DNA of 64,000 nucleotides from Serinicoccus chungangensis (lineage in GTDB: Bacteria > Actinomycetota > Actinomycetes > Actinomycetales > Dermatophilaceae). The DNA is taken from the NCBI RefSeq assembly GCF_001483745.1, contig NZ_LQBL01000022.1:1-64000 (forward strand), in the 5' to 3' direction. The stretch's first letter is position 1, and every line of letters starts with the position of its first letter. The notes under the pieces were generated by a model that saw nothing but the letters and a program-made list of their open reading frames with translations, was not told where the DNA came from and made no database searches. Position numbers and translations under genes: made by a program. Below, in pieces: positions 8,724 to 18,526 of this stretch.

Positions 8724-11039
8724 ATGGCAGGGGCGCCGGAGGAACGTCACGACCAGGGTGACCTGGTCGGTGAGCACGGTGCCCGGCTGCACCACCTGGC
8801 GGCTGTGCTCACCGGGACCACCGACGGCGCGACGCGGCTGACGGCGCGGACCCTGGCCGCCGCCGGCCCGGGTGCCGGGTGGCGCGAGCTGCGGGCGGCC
8901 CTGGTCCGCGCCCACCTGCGCACCGCCCCCAGACGCACCGAGCGCATGCTGCCGGGTGGGGTCCGGGACGCCGGCGACGTGCTGGAACGGCTGCGTCCGC
9001 GCGAGCGGGCGGTCGCCGCGCTGCGCCTCGTCGAAGGGGCCAGCACGGCCGACACGGCCGAGGCCTTGCGGCTGCCGGCGGACAAGGTCGCGCGTCTGCT
9101 GCCCACCACGCCGGGGCTGGGCACCGCGCTCCAGGCGGTCGGGGACCGCTACGCCCTCCACGGCTCCGACCTGGCCGCGGCTCTCGAGCCGGCCGTCGCG
9201 CAGGCGCCGTCGGAGCCACCCGGCGGCGACCGTCGGCGGTGGTGGTGGGTGGCCGCCGCAGTCGTGCCGGTGGCCCTGCTGGTCGGGTACGCGCTCTCCG
9301 TCGACCGCGACGAGCCCGCCGGGCCGGACGAGGCGGCACCGTCGGGTCCGGGGGTCGTCCAGGTCGGTGCGGTGGACCTCGGCGAGGCGGGCTTCGAGCT
9401 GGACGAGGACGGCGAGCCGCCGCGCGGCGCGGCGGGGCTGACCAGGATGGAGACCCTGGAGCTGACCCCCGGAGGGAGCGCCGACCTCGCCCTCAACACC
9501 GTCGACGCACGCTTCGGCGGCCAGGTCGCCTCCTTCGCCGTCCTGTGGTGCGACATGCCACCCGCCGACGACCCCGCCCTGGACAGCCCGGTCGGCGAGA
9601 TCACGGTCGAGGGGTCCACGCTCACCCTGCCCTGCGCCGGCACCGCAGGCGAACCGGCCGTCGGTCTCGACCACCTGGTCGCCCTGCCGGCGAGCGGCGA
9701 GGCCGAGGTGCGCGTCACCGGTGACCTGCCGCCCGACGGCGGTGCCGTGCTGGGGGTCTACGCGCAGACCGACGACATGGCGGTGGAGCCGTTCCCTGAC
9801 GGCGACCTGACCGCAGGACCGCCCGTCCCGGAGGACGCCGTCGTCGTCGACGAGGCCGGGGCGGTCATGCCCTTCGACCCGGGCGATCGGCTCGTGCAGC
9901 CGGTCGAGCTCTCGCCCACCAGCACCATCCGGGTGTGGTCCGGACGGACGGGTGCGGTGTCAGTACTCGTCGACGGCATACCGGTGACCGACGACGGCGA
10001 CCTCGAGTGGTGGGCCACCGGGGAGGCCGACTGGCGGGAGCAGCAGCCGGACATCCGCGAGGGCCGGTGGATGGTCTACGTCCCGGGGTCGACCCGGGAG
10101 TTCACCATCCCCGACGACGTGGTCCCGCCGAACGGCCGACGGCCCGCCGTCGTCGAGGTCGTGACGGAGAGCACCGAGCACGTCCAGGTCGTGGCGACCC
10201 AGGCCGTCCCGGGCGAGGCGGCCCGCGAGCCGGTGCCGCAGGGGGACGGCGGCGAGGCACCTGAGCTGATCTCGGGACACCGTCTGCTTGGCGCCTGGGA
10301 GCTGCCGATGGACGGGCTGGAGCGCGAGCTCCTGGACCCTCCGGACGGTGCGGGTGTCGCCTGGGCGTTGCTCGGCGCCGCCCCGGGTGAGGGTCGAGGG
10401 CCGTTGGCTTTCTTCGGTGGGGGCATCCTGCATGCAGGTCAGACGGTCATGCCCGTATGGCCGACGCAGGACCCCTCCGAGGTCTCCTTCACGTTCCAGG
10501 AGTCGTTCACAGGGTGGTTCGAGACATCGAACGGTCGACTGACCGAGGCCGACCAGCCGCCTGCGGGGGTGCCTCTGCTGGCAAGCGCCCAGGCGTCCCC
10601 CGGGCATCCGTCGAGCTGGCTCCTGGCCTACGAGCAGGTTCCCTACGAGGAGTTCGACTTCGCGGCGGCGCAGGTCCCCGCGACCAGCTGGCCGGTGGGT
10701 GAGGAACCGGCGCAGCGTCTGCTCGGCTCCACCTCCCCCATCGCCACGGTGGCCGGCGACGACCTCGACGAGGACGGCCGGACCACCGTCGAGGTGCCGA
10801 CCGGCGTGCTCGGGGCCCGCATCACGACCGAGGGCCCAGGTCGCATCCGGTTCCAGGTCGACGGGGAGCCGGTCGAGCTGCTCGACGGGACTGACGGCTG
10901 GTGGTCCAGCTGGACCGACCGGGACGTGGTGTCCGAGACCCAGCTGTCCTACGGGGCCTACAGCATCACCGGCGACCTCGAGCTCACCATCACCGTCGAG
11001 GACTACGAGGACGTGCGGATCGAGCTGCTGCGCAGCTGA
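8724..11039 (+). CDS. Membrane-anchored protein with degenerate sigma-70-like N-terminus
   Basis: A 771-residue protein in three parts. Residues about 10-60 (ARLHHLAAVLTGTTDGA) look like a decayed region 2 of SigE-type ECF sigma factors. Residues about 90-130 (RERAVAALRLVEGAST, TADTAEAL) look like a sigma region 4 helix-turn-helix. A single transmembrane helix follows at about 172-191, then about 550 acidic, beta-rich residues that would lie outside the cell. The extracellular part has no recognised enzyme motif. A DNA-binding-like domain tethered to a large ectodomain suggests signal sensing, but this is inference. No anti-sigma gene is adjacent, and it converges with the GH13 gene 7 bp away. 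ATG start after a poor Shine-Dalgarno. Confidence 0.7.
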   Translation: MAGAPEERHDQGDLVGEHGARLHHLAAVLTGTTDGATRLTARTLAAAGPGAGWRELRAALVRAHLRTAPRRTERMLPGGVRDAGDVLERLRPRERAVAALRLVEGASTADTAEALRLPADKVARLLPTTPGLGTALQAVGDRYALHGSDLAAALEPAVAQAPSEPPGGDRRRWWWVAAAVVPVALLVGYALSVDRDEPAGPDEAAPSGPGVVQVGAVDLGEAGFELDEDGEPPRGAAGLTRMETLELTPGGSADLALNTVDARFGGQVASFAVLWCDMPPADDPALDSPVGEITVEGSTLTLPCAGTAGEPAVGLDHLVALPASGEAEVRVTGDLPPDGGAVLGVYAQTDDMAVEPFPDGDLTAGPPVPEDAVVVDEAGAVMPFDPGDRLVQPVELSPTSTIRVWSGRTGAVSVLVDGIPVTDDGDLEWWATGEADWREQQPDIREGRWMVYVPGSTREFTIPDDVVPPNGRRPAVVEVVTESTEHVQVVATQAVPGEAAREPVPQGDGGEAPELISGHRLLGAWELPMDGLERELLDPPDGAGVAWALLGAAPGEGRGPLAFFGGGILHAGQTVMPVWPTQDPSEVSFTFQESFTGWFETSNGRLTEADQPPAGVPLLASAQASPGHPSSWLLAYEQVPYEEFDFAAAQVPATSWPVGEEPAQRLLGSTSPIATVAGDDLDEDGRTTVEVPTGVLGARITTEGPGRIRFQVDGEPVELLDGTDGWWSSWTDRDVVSETQLSYGAYSITGDLELTITVEDYEDVRIELLRS

Positions 11040-11046
11040 CCCTCCC

Positions 11047-12852
11047 TCAGCCGTCCTGCGACAGCACCAGGGCGGCGTAGGGACCGACGGTGACCAGGGC
11101 GCTGTCCGCGCGGCCGTCCCAGGGACGCGGCTCGGTGTCGGTGTCGTGGGCGTGCACGGCCCCCAGCCCCGGCCCGAAGGACGGCGCGTCGGTGTTGCAG
11201 CGCACCCGCCAGCGGCCGGCGCGCGGCATGCCGAGGCGCACGTCGTGCCGCGGGTGGGTGGTGAGGTTGACGACGACCACGACGTCGTCGCCCGCGCCGC
11301 CCCGGTCCCACCGGTGGTAGGCGAGGAGGCCGTCGTCGGCGCGCAGGATCGCGGTATGCCGTCCCCGAAGCCCCCGCGTCGTGCCGGAGGCGTTGCGGCG
11401 CAGCAGGACGAGCTGCCGGACCAGGTGCAGGAAGCCGGCCCGGTGGTGGGCCTTGGACCAGTCGACCGGCCGGGTGTCGGTGAACCACCCGTCCTCGAGC
11501 ACGTCCTGGCCCTGGAAGAGCATGGGGATGCCGGGGGAGGTCAGCGTGAGGACCAGCCCGAGGGCGGAGCGGGTGCGGGCGTGCCAGGAGTCGGCGTGCC
11601 CGGGGGTGATCTGCTCCGGCACGCGCGCCCGGCCGTTGGCGACCTCGTCGTGGGACTCGGTGTAGACCACCCGCTCGTGCACCGGGCCCCCTCCGCCGAC
11701 CACGGCGGCCGCCACCGCCCGCACGTCCCGGTGCACATCGTCAGGGGCCTCGAGCGCGGCCCGGACCGTGTGCACGAAGCCGGCGTCCCACTGGCTGTGG
11801 AAGCCCAGGCCTCCCTCCTGCGGCGGCCGCGTCACCGCGGGGTCGCGCTGCATGTCCTCGGCGACGAGCAGCTTCCACGGCTGTCGCGAGCGCAGGTCGG
11901 CGGTGAGCGAGGCGAGGTAGCGGTCACCGGCCGAGATGTGGTGGGCGGGGTCGCGCACGTCGCCCCACCGTGAGCGCACGAAGTTGGTGCCGTCGAAGCG
12001 CAGCCCGTCGACCCGGAAGTCCTCGAGCCACATGACCGCCGAGTCGCGCAGGAAGTTGCGGACCGCCTTGCGGTCGTAGTTCGGCCTCGTCGCCCCCCAC
12101 GGGGTGAGCGCGCGGCGGTCGTTGTAGAAGTAGGCCCCGCCGTAGCGGCGCCGGCCGGCCGCCCCGTCGAAGCGCCACAGGTGCGGGCCGTCCGGTCCCA
12201 GGTGGTTGTGCACCACGTCGAGGATCACCGCGATGCCCCGGGCGTGGGCCTCCCGCACGAACCGCGCGAAGGCGTGCGGCCCGCCGTAGCTGGACTCGAC
12301 GGCATACAGCTGGGAGGGGTTGTAGCCCCAGCTCGTCGCGGAGGCGAACTCGAAGGGCGGCATCACCTCGACGGCGCTCACCCCGAGCCACGCCAGGTGG
12401 CCCAGGCGCCCCACGGCGGTGTCGAAGGTGCCCGGCCCCTCCCCCGTGGCGGCGAAGGTCGGCACGTGCAGCTCGTAGACGACGAGGTCGTCCCACCCCG
12501 GGGCCCGGAAGTGCTCCTCGCCCCAGTCGAGGTGCCGCGGGTCGAAGACCACCGAGGCGCCCCGGGCCCCGGTCACCTGCCGCGCGCACGGGTCCTGACG
12601 CGAGAGGTAGGGCCCGCCGCGGCGCACGAGGAAGCGGTAGTGGCTGCCCGGCCCCGCGCCCGGCACGAAGGCCGACCACGTGCCGGAGCGGTGGTGGTCC
12701 TTCGCCAGGACGGTGCGGCGCCGCGCGTCCCAGCCGCAGAAGTCCCCCACCACCGCGACCTGCCGGGCCTGCGGCGCCCAGACGCGGAAGGTCACGCCGT
12801 CGTCGTGGGGCACCGCACCCATACCGGGGTGGGACGAGGACCTGGCTGGCAC
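11047..12852 (-). CDS. GH13 alpha-glucan enzyme, branching-enzyme/TreZ-like
   Basis: About 601 residues from the GTG at 12852 (an ATG at 12822 would also keep the domain). An N-terminal CBM48 domain (VTFRVWAPQARQVAVVGDF, about 20-38) precedes the GH13 barrel. Barrel landmarks are DVVHNHLGPDG (212-222), nucleophile Asp282 in VDGLRFDG, acid Glu332 in VAEDMQ, and Asp402 in TESHDEVANG. HDEV points to a glycogen branching enzyme. The LGPDG and TPWGATRPNYD stretches also recall maltooligosyl-trehalose trehalohydrolase. The exact reaction is therefore open, but an alpha-glucan substrate is clear. A cytosolic partner of malQ and the alpha-glucosidase at 13.4 kb. Confidence 0.8.
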   Translation of the reverse strand: MPARSSSHPGMGAVPHDDGVTFRVWAPQARQVAVVGDFCGWDARRRTVLAKDHHRSGTWSAFVPGAGPGSHYRFLVRRGGPYLSRQDPCARQVTGARGASVVFDPRHLDWGEEHFRAPGWDDLVVYELHVPTFAATGEGPGTFDTAVGRLGHLAWLGVSAVEVMPPFEFASATSWGYNPSQLYAVESSYGGPHAFARFVREAHARGIAVILDVVHNHLGPDGPHLWRFDGAAGRRRYGGAYFYNDRRALTPWGATRPNYDRKAVRNFLRDSAVMWLEDFRVDGLRFDGTNFVRSRWGDVRDPAHHISAGDRYLASLTADLRSRQPWKLLVAEDMQRDPAVTRPPQEGGLGFHSQWDAGFVHTVRAALEAPDDVHRDVRAVAAAVVGGGGPVHERVVYTESHDEVANGRARVPEQITPGHADSWHARTRSALGLVLTLTSPGIPMLFQGQDVLEDGWFTDTRPVDWSKAHHRAGFLHLVRQLVLLRRNASGTTRGLRGRHTAILRADDGLLAYHRWDRGGAGDDVVVVVNLTTHPRHDVRLGMPRAGRWRVRCNTDAPSFGPGLGAVHAHDTDTEPRPWDGRADSALVTVGPYAALVLSQDG

Positions 12853-12946
12853 GGCCCCGAGCGTAGGGGCCGGGGCCGACAGCGCCCCAATCGCCGAGGT
12901 GGGCGGCACGTCCCGGGCCACCGCGCGGGTTTGGCACCATGGAGAC

Positions 12947-13357
12947 GTGAACCAGCCCTCCCCCGACACCCCCACCACCGTCTACGAGCGCGTCGGCGGG
13001 CACCAGACCTTCGTCGACCTCGTGCATGCCTTCTACCAGGGCGTGCGGCAGGACCCGCCGCTGCGCGACCTCTACCCCGAGGAGGACCTCGGGCCGGCCG
13101 AGGTGCGGCTGCGGATGTTCCTCGAGCAGTACTGGGGCGGCCCCACGACCTACTCCGACCAGCGCGGCCACCCCCGGCTGCGGATGCGCCACCACCCGTT
13201 CCGGGTCACCCCCGCCCAGCGGGACCGCTGGCTGCACCACATGAACGCCGCGCTGGACACCGTGGCCGACCGGATGGACACGCTGGACGAGCAGCAGATG
13301 CGGGCCTACATGGCGCACGCCGCGCAGGCCATGGTCAACACCCTCGAGGAGGACTGA
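12947..13357 (+). CDS. glbO: Group II truncated haemoglobin
   Basis: A 136-residue 2-over-2 globin that binds O2 or NO through haem. The group II signature is clear: PLRDLYPEEDLG with the CD1 tyrosine (Tyr43), FLEQYWGGP, HPRLRMRHHPF with proximal His82, and Trp95 (G8) in QRDRWL. Start is GTG 12947; the nearby ATG at 12939 is out of frame. It precedes an alpha-glucosidase gene, as glbO precedes aglA in M. tuberculosis, so this is conserved synteny rather than a functional operon. Confidence 0.92.
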   Translation: MNQPSPDTPTTVYERVGGHQTFVDLVHAFYQGVRQDPPLRDLYPEEDLGPAEVRLRMFLEQYWGGPTTYSDQRGHPRLRMRHHPFRVTPAQRDRWLHHMNAALDTVADRMDTLDEQQMRAYMAHAAQAMVNTLEED

Positions 13358-13408
13358 CCGCCGCGCGATTTGCGCGCCCCAGGGAGGCGCGGCATACCGT
13401 AGCCCCTC

Positions 13409-15136
13409 GTGACTCACCCCCCTTCCGCGCACGACGCGCCCTGGTGGCGCCATGCCGTCATCTACCAGGTCTACCCCCGCAGCTTCGCCGACGCGACCGG
13501 CGACGGGGTGGGTGACCTCCCGGGCATCACCTCCCGGCTGCCCTACCTCGCCGGGCTGGGGGTGGACGCGGTCTGGATCAGCCCCTTCTACCGCTCCCCC
13601 ATGGCCGACGCGGGGTATGACGTGGCGGACTACCGCGACGTCGACCCGGTCTTCGGCACGCTCGAGGACGCCGACGCGCTGCTGCAGCGAGCGCACGACC
13701 TCGGCATCCGGGTGATCGTCGACCTCGTGCCCAACCACACCAGCGACGAGCACGCGTGGTTCGAGCAGGCGCTCGCCGCGGCCCCGGGCAGCGCCGAGCG
13801 CGAGCGCTACGTCTTCCGGGACGGGCGCGGGGACGGCAGCGAGCCGCCGAACAACTGGAAGAGCATCTTCGGCGGCATCGCCTGGACCCGGGTCATCGAG
13901 CCCGACGGGACCCCCGGCCAGTGGTACCTCCACCTCTTCGACAGCAAGCAGCCCGACCTCAACTGGCGCAACCCCGAGGTCGTCGAGGAGTTCCACGACA
14001 TCCTGCGCTTCTGGCTCGACCGCGGGGTCGACGGCTTCCGGGTCGACGTCGCCCACTCCCTGGTCAAGGACGCCGCGCTGCCCGACTGGGAGGCGCGGGC
14101 CGTCATGGCCGGAGCCGACGACGAGCCGGTCGTGCACGGTGACCTCGGCCCGATGTGGGACCAGGAGGAGGTGCACGAGATCTACCGCGGCTGGCGGGAG
14201 GTGCTGGACTCCTACAACCCCGAGGGCGACCCGCAGCGCGACCGCATCCTGTGCGCCGAGGCGTGGCTGCCCACGCAGGAGCGGACCATGGCCTACGTCC
14301 GCCCGGACGAGATGCACCAGGCCTTCAACTTCCACTACCTGCAGGCGCCGTGGCGCGCGGCCGACCAGCAGCGGATCGTCGAGACCTCGCTCGAGGCGGC
14401 CGAGGCGGTGGGCGCGCCCACCACGTGGGTGCTGTCCAACCACGACGTGGTGCGCCACGCCTCGCGGCTCGGGCTGCCGGTCGGGCAGCCGCGGCCCAAC
14501 GGCATCGCCGCCGGCGACCCGCAGCCCAACGCCGTCCTCGGGCTGCGGCGGGCACGGGCCGCGACCGCGATGATGCTGGCGCTGCCCGGGTCCGCCTACC
14601 TCTACAACGGCGAGGAGCTCGGGCTGCCCGACCACACCGCCCTGCCCGCCCACGTCCGGGCCGACCCGGCCTTCCACCGCACGCAGGGCGAGGAGACCGG
14701 GCGCGACGGCTGCCGGGTCCCGATGCCGTGGGTCGCCGGGGAGCCGTCCTTCGGGTTCGGCGCTCCGGACGACGTCGACACCTGGCTGCCGCAGCCGCTG
14801 CTCTACGGGTCCCTGTCCGCGGACCGGCAGGAGGGGGTGGCCGGCTCGACGCTGGAGCTCTACCGCACGCTGCTGCGCCTGCGCCGCGAGCACGACCTCG
14901 GCGTCGGCGGGCTGGAGTGGCTCACCGCGCTGGAGGGTATGCCGCTGCCCGAGGGCGTCGTCGCGTTCACCAACGCCCGTGAGGACGGTCCGGTGGTCAC
15001 CGTGCTGACGAACTTCGGCGAGGTGCCGGTGGTGCTGCCCGAGGGGCGCGAGGTGCTCGTCGCCAGCGGTCGCCTGCACCGCGACGGTGACGGGCGGCGC
15101 ACGCTGCACCAGGACTGCACCGTCTGGCTCGGCTGA
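13409..15136 (+). CDS. Alpha-glucosidase (GH13, oligo-1,6-glucosidase type)
   Basis: A 575-residue cytosolic hydrolase for maltose, maltodextrin or related alpha-glucosides. It opens with WWRHAVIYQVYPRSFAD, typical of the GH13 alpha-glucosidase subfamilies. The catalytic triad is visible: nucleophile Asp213 in GFRVDVAH, acid Glu284 in LCAEAWL and Asp346 in SNHDVVRH. DLVPNHTS is also present. GTG start at 13409. The order after glbO matches aglA in mycobacteria. Substrate preference cannot be read from sequence. Confidence 0.9.
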   Translation: MTHPPSAHDAPWWRHAVIYQVYPRSFADATGDGVGDLPGITSRLPYLAGLGVDAVWISPFYRSPMADAGYDVADYRDVDPVFGTLEDADALLQRAHDLGIRVIVDLVPNHTSDEHAWFEQALAAAPGSAERERYVFRDGRGDGSEPPNNWKSIFGGIAWTRVIEPDGTPGQWYLHLFDSKQPDLNWRNPEVVEEFHDILRFWLDRGVDGFRVDVAHSLVKDAALPDWEARAVMAGADDEPVVHGDLGPMWDQEEVHEIYRGWREVLDSYNPEGDPQRDRILCAEAWLPTQERTMAYVRPDEMHQAFNFHYLQAPWRAADQQRIVETSLEAAEAVGAPTTWVLSNHDVVRHASRLGLPVGQPRPNGIAAGDPQPNAVLGLRRARAATAMMLALPGSAYLYNGEELGLPDHTALPAHVRADPAFHRTQGEETGRDGCRVPMPWVAGEPSFGFGAPDDVDTWLPQPLLYGSLSADRQEGVAGSTLELYRTLLRLRREHDLGVGGLEWLTALEGMPLPEGVVAFTNAREDGPVVTVLTNFGEVPVVLPEGREVLVASGRLHRDGDGRRTLHQDCTVWLG

Positions 15137-15156
15137 CCCGAGGCTAGGGTCGGGCC

Positions 15157-15855
15157 AGGCGCACGATCGGCCTGCTCTGCGGGATGAGCTGGGAGTCCAG
15201 CGCGGAGTACTACCGCCTCCTCAACGAGGGCGTCCGCGAGCGGCTCGGCGGCCTGCACTCCGCGCGCGTCGTCCTCGCCTCCCTGGACTTCGCCGAGGTG
15301 GAGGCCCTGCAGGTGGCCGGCGACTGGGAGCGGCCGGGCGGCTGCTGGCCCGGCACGCCAGCGGGCTGGAGGCCGCCGGCGCCGACCTCGTGCTCCTCTG
15401 CACCAACACCATGCACAAGGTGGCGGACGAGGTCCAGGCGGCGATCGGCATACCCCTGCTGCACCTGGCCGACGCCACCGCGGCGGCGGTGCGGGCGGCC
15501 GGGCTGGGCCGGGTCGGGCTGCTCGGCACCGCCTTCACCATGGAGCAGTCGTTCTACACCGGCCGGCTGGCCGACCACGGCCTGGAGGTGCTCGTGCCCG
15601 ACGCGGCCGGCCGCGAGCTGGTGCACCGGGTCATCTACGACGAGCTGTGCCGCGGCGTCGTGCGGGAGGAGTCCCGGGAGGCGTACCGGCGGGTCGTCGA
15701 CGACCTGGTGCAGCGGGGCGCAGGGCGTCGTCCTCGGCTGCACCGAGATCGAGCTGCTCCTGGCGCCGGACGACGTCGACGTCTCGACCTTCCCCACCAC
15801 CCGGCTGCACGTCGAGGCCGCCCTGGAGGCGGCGCTCGCGGTGCCACCGACCTGA
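15157..15855 (+). pseudogene. Aspartate/glutamate racemase family gene, two compensating frameshifts
   Basis: The racemase sequence is split over frames. TIGLLCGMSWESSAEYY through GDWE (about 15163-15330) is in one frame. LLARHASGLEAAGADLVL, CTNTMHK and FTMEQSFYTGRL up to VVDDLVQRG lie in another (about 15340-15715). The original frame resumes with GVVLGCTEIELLL, which carries the second catalytic cysteine. One base is missing in the GC run near 15333-15340 and one is extra in the G run near 15716. The expected start codon reads AGG (15157) with a stop upstream, and the first usable ATG (15184) cuts off the first beta strand. This is either a decayed gene or a set of homopolymer sequencing errors. 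Confidence 0.8.
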
Positions 15856-15861
15856 GGACCC

Positions 15862-17169
15862 TCAGCCCGCCTGGTCGGCACCCGGCTCCCGGGCCACCTC
15901 GACCTCGGTGATGCGCAGCCCCTCCAGGGCGAGCACGGTGAGCCGGACCCCCTCGACCTCGACGGTGTCGCCCTCCTCGGCGACCCGGCCGAGGCGGTCC
16001 AGCACCAGGCCGGCGACCGTCTCGTAGGACCCGTGCGGCAGGGGCGTGCCGAGGACGTCCTCGAGCTCCTCGACGATGAGGCTGCCGGGGACGACGGTGC
16101 GGCCGCCGGCCACGACCAGCGAGTCCTCGGGGTCCCGCTCGGTGTCGTACTCGTCGTAGATCTCCCCCACCACCTCCTCGACGAGGTCCTCGATGGTGAC
16201 GATCCCCTCGGTGCCGCCGTGCTCGTCCACCACGAGCGCGAGGTGCTGCTGCTCGGCGCGCAGGAGGGACAGGGTCGCGAGCACCGGCTTGGTCACCGGC
16301 AGCGCGACCACCTCGCGGGTCAGGTCGCCGACCCGCCGCTGCCCGCGCTCGGCGTCCGGCAGGGTGAGGAGGTCGCGGATGTGCACGAAGCCGAGGACGT
16401 CGTCCACCCCGCGGCCGGTCACCGGGTAGCGGCTGTGGCTGCTGGTGCGGACCGCCTCCAGGACGTCCCGGACGCGGGCGTCGGCGGCGAGGAACTCCAC
16501 GTCCGGTCGGGGCCGCAGCACGTCACCCAGGGTCCGCTCGCCGGCCCGGAAGACGTCGGAGAGGATCTCGCGGCTGTAGGGACGCAGGTCGCGGTTGTCC
16601 TCGACGGTGCGCCGCAGCTCCTCGATGGTCATCTCCTCCCTGGCCGCGCCCGGGTCGCCGCCGAGCAGCCGGACCATGAGGTTGGTGGAGGCGGAGAGGA
16701 AGAAGATGACCGGCCGCAGCAGGGTCGCGAAGATGCCCAGCGGGGGCGCCAGCACCCGGGTGAAGCCGGCCGAGCGCTGCATCGCCAGGCGTTTGGGGGT
16801 GAGCTCGCCCAGGACGAGCGACAGGTAGGCGATGACCAGCGTCATGGCGACCAGCGCCACCGGGTCGGCGACGGAGGGCGGCATACCGAAGCCTTGCAGC
16901 CAGGCCGACACCGAGGGCGCGATCGTCGCGCCGCCGAACGCCGAGGAGAAGAAGCCGGCCACGGTGACACCGACCTGGACCGCGGAGAGGAAGGTGTTGG
17001 GGTCGCGGACGAGCGCGGCGATCCGCCTGCCCCGAGGCCCGGAGCGCTCGATCTCGTCGACCTGGGAGGGCCGCAGCGACACGATGGCCATCTCGGTGGC
17101 GGCGAAGACGCCGCCGACGAGGACGAAGAGCAGGACCAGCGCGATGTTGGTCAGGAGGGCGGCGTCCAT
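15862..17169 (-). CDS. CNNM/CorC-type hemolysin-family membrane protein
   Basis: A 435-residue inner-membrane protein with the standard layout of this family. An N-terminal DUF21 membrane domain (about 1-190, several hydrophobic helices; starts with an N-terminal helix then FAATEMAIVSLR) is followed by a CBS pair (about 210-330, with SRYPVTGRGVDDVLGFVHIRD split over the first CBS). A C-terminal CorC/HlyC transporter-associated domain follows (TVVPGSLIVEELEDVLG). Family members are tied to Mg2+/Co2+ homeostasis or efflux. EHGGTEGIVTIEDLVEE is the hallmark of the second CBS domain. Single gene. Confidence 0.88.
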   Translation of the reverse strand: MDAALLTNIALVLLFVLVGGVFAATEMAIVSLRPSQVDEIERSGPRGRRIAALVRDPNTFLSAVQVGVTVAGFFSSAFGGATIAPSVSAWLQGFGMPPSVADPVALVAMTLVIAYLSLVLGELTPKRLAMQRSAGFTRVLAPPLGIFATLLRPVIFFLSASTNLMVRLLGGDPGAAREEMTIEELRRTVEDNRDLRPYSREILSDVFRAGERTLGDVLRPRPDVEFLAADARVRDVLEAVRTSSHSRYPVTGRGVDDVLGFVHIRDLLTLPDAERGQRRVGDLTREVVALPVTKPVLATLSLLRAEQQHLALVVDEHGGTEGIVTIEDLVEEVVGEIYDEYDTERDPEDSLVVAGGRTVVPGSLIVEELEDVLGTPLPHGSYETVAGLVLDRLGRVAEEGDTVEVEGVRLTVLALEGLRITEVEVAREPGADQAG

Positions 17170-17225
17170 GCGGTCAGGGTATGCCGGTCCTCGCCCGCGC
17201 CGGCGTCGTCACCGCGGCGCCGTCG

Positions 17226-18509
17226 TCAGTCCTGCGCGGGAGCCCGGTCAGCGCCCCCGGCCAGCGCGTCGAGCTCGCGGGGCAGCTCGCGCATGCCGAC
17301 GAGCGGGGAGACCAGGACCGGGAGCGCCGCGAGGACGGACAGGGTGGCCAGGCCCCAGAGGGTCGGCACCAGGCCGAGCTGCTGGCCGGCCACGCCGCCG
17401 AGGAAGGCCCCGATCGGCATGGGGCCCCAGACGAGGAAGCGGATGGAGGCGTTCATCCGGCCCAGCAGCGGCTTGGGGCACAGCCGCTGGCGGAAGCTCA
17501 CCTGGGCGATGTTGTAGACCACGACGCCCCAGGAGATGAGCAGGTTGCCGACCAGCAGGGTCGGCACGGCCGGCAGGACCGAGGCGAGCGGCACGGTGAG
17601 CATCGCCAGGCCGGAGAGCACGGCGGCGATGGGGATGGCGCGGCCCTCACCCACCCACCGGCCGAACCAGCCGGAGGTGACCGCACCGAGCAGACCGCCG
17701 ACCGCCCCCAGCGACAGGACCAGCCCCAGGGTGGTCTCGGCGAGGTCGAGGGTGGTGAGGGCATACAGGACGAAGAGGGCGAAGACGCCCGAGGAGGCGA
17801 GGTTGCTCAGGCCGGTGCAGGCCACGATGCGGCGCAGCAGCGGGTGGGAGAGCACGAAGGACAGACCCTCGCGGATCTCGGTGACCAGGGGACGGCGGGC
17901 GGCGGGGTCGGGCGCCTGCTCCCGGTGCCGGATGCGGCTCACGAAGAGCGAGGACAGGCCCATGCAGACGCTGGTCACCGCGATGGTCAGCGGGGAGCCG
18001 AGCAGCCGCACCATGGCGGCGGCCGCCGCGGGCCCGACGACCATGGCGGTCTGCTGGCTGGCCTGCAGCTTGCCGTTGCCGTCCGAGATCTGCTCGCCCT
18101 CGACCAGCTCGGGCAGGTAGGACTGGTTGGCCACGTCGAAGAAGACGGTGATGACCCCGACCCCCACGGCGACGACGTAGAGCTGGGTCATCGTCAGGAC
18201 GTCCAGCAGCCAGGCGGCCGGCAGGGTGAGCAGGAGCAGCGCCCGTCCGATGTCACCGAGGACGAGCACGGTCCTCTTGCGCCAGCGGTCCACCCAGGCG
18301 CCCGCCGGCAGCCCGATGAGCAGGAAGGCCAGCGACTCCAGGGTCGCCAGCAGCCCCATCTGGAAGGCGTCGGCACCCAGCAGCTGCACGGCCATGAGCG
18401 GCATCGCGAACCCGACGAACTGCGCGCCGAAGACCGACACCGTGTCGCCCATCCAGAGCTGACGGAAGTCGTGGTGGCGCCAGAGGCTGGCGGGGCGCGA
18501 GGTGGTCAC
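17226..18509 (-). CDS. MFS exporter
   Basis: A 427-residue major facilitator protein with about 12 hydrophobic segments. It resembles the EntS/macrolide-efflux branch: FRQLWMGDTVSVFGAQ at the N-terminus and the loop 2-3 motif GAWVDRWRKRTVL. Export of a small molecule or drug is likely; the substrate is unknown. Start at 18509, divergent from an ArsR-like regulator gene. The 58-bp gap between them carries a strong dyad (18527-18552), so this regulator probably controls the exporter. Confidence 0.87.
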   Translation of the reverse strand: MTTSRPASLWRHHDFRQLWMGDTVSVFGAQFVGFAMPLMAVQLLGADAFQMGLLATLESLAFLLIGLPAGAWVDRWRKRTVLVLGDIGRALLLLTLPAAWLLDVLTMTQLYVVAVGVGVITVFFDVANQSYLPELVEGEQISDGNGKLQASQQTAMVVGPAAAAAMVRLLGSPLTIAVTSVCMGLSSLFVSRIRHREQAPDPAARRPLVTEIREGLSFVLSHPLLRRIVACTGLSNLASSGVFALFVLYALTTLDLAETTLGLVLSLGAVGGLLGAVTSGWFGRWVGEGRAIPIAAVLSGLAMLTVPLASVLPAVPTLLVGNLLISWGVVVYNIAQVSFRQRLCPKPLLGRMNASIRFLVWGPMPIGAFLGGVAGQQLGLVPTLWGLATLSVLAALPVLVSPLVGMRELPRELDALAGGADRAPAQD

Positions 18510-18526
18510 GGGATCGATCCTGCGCC

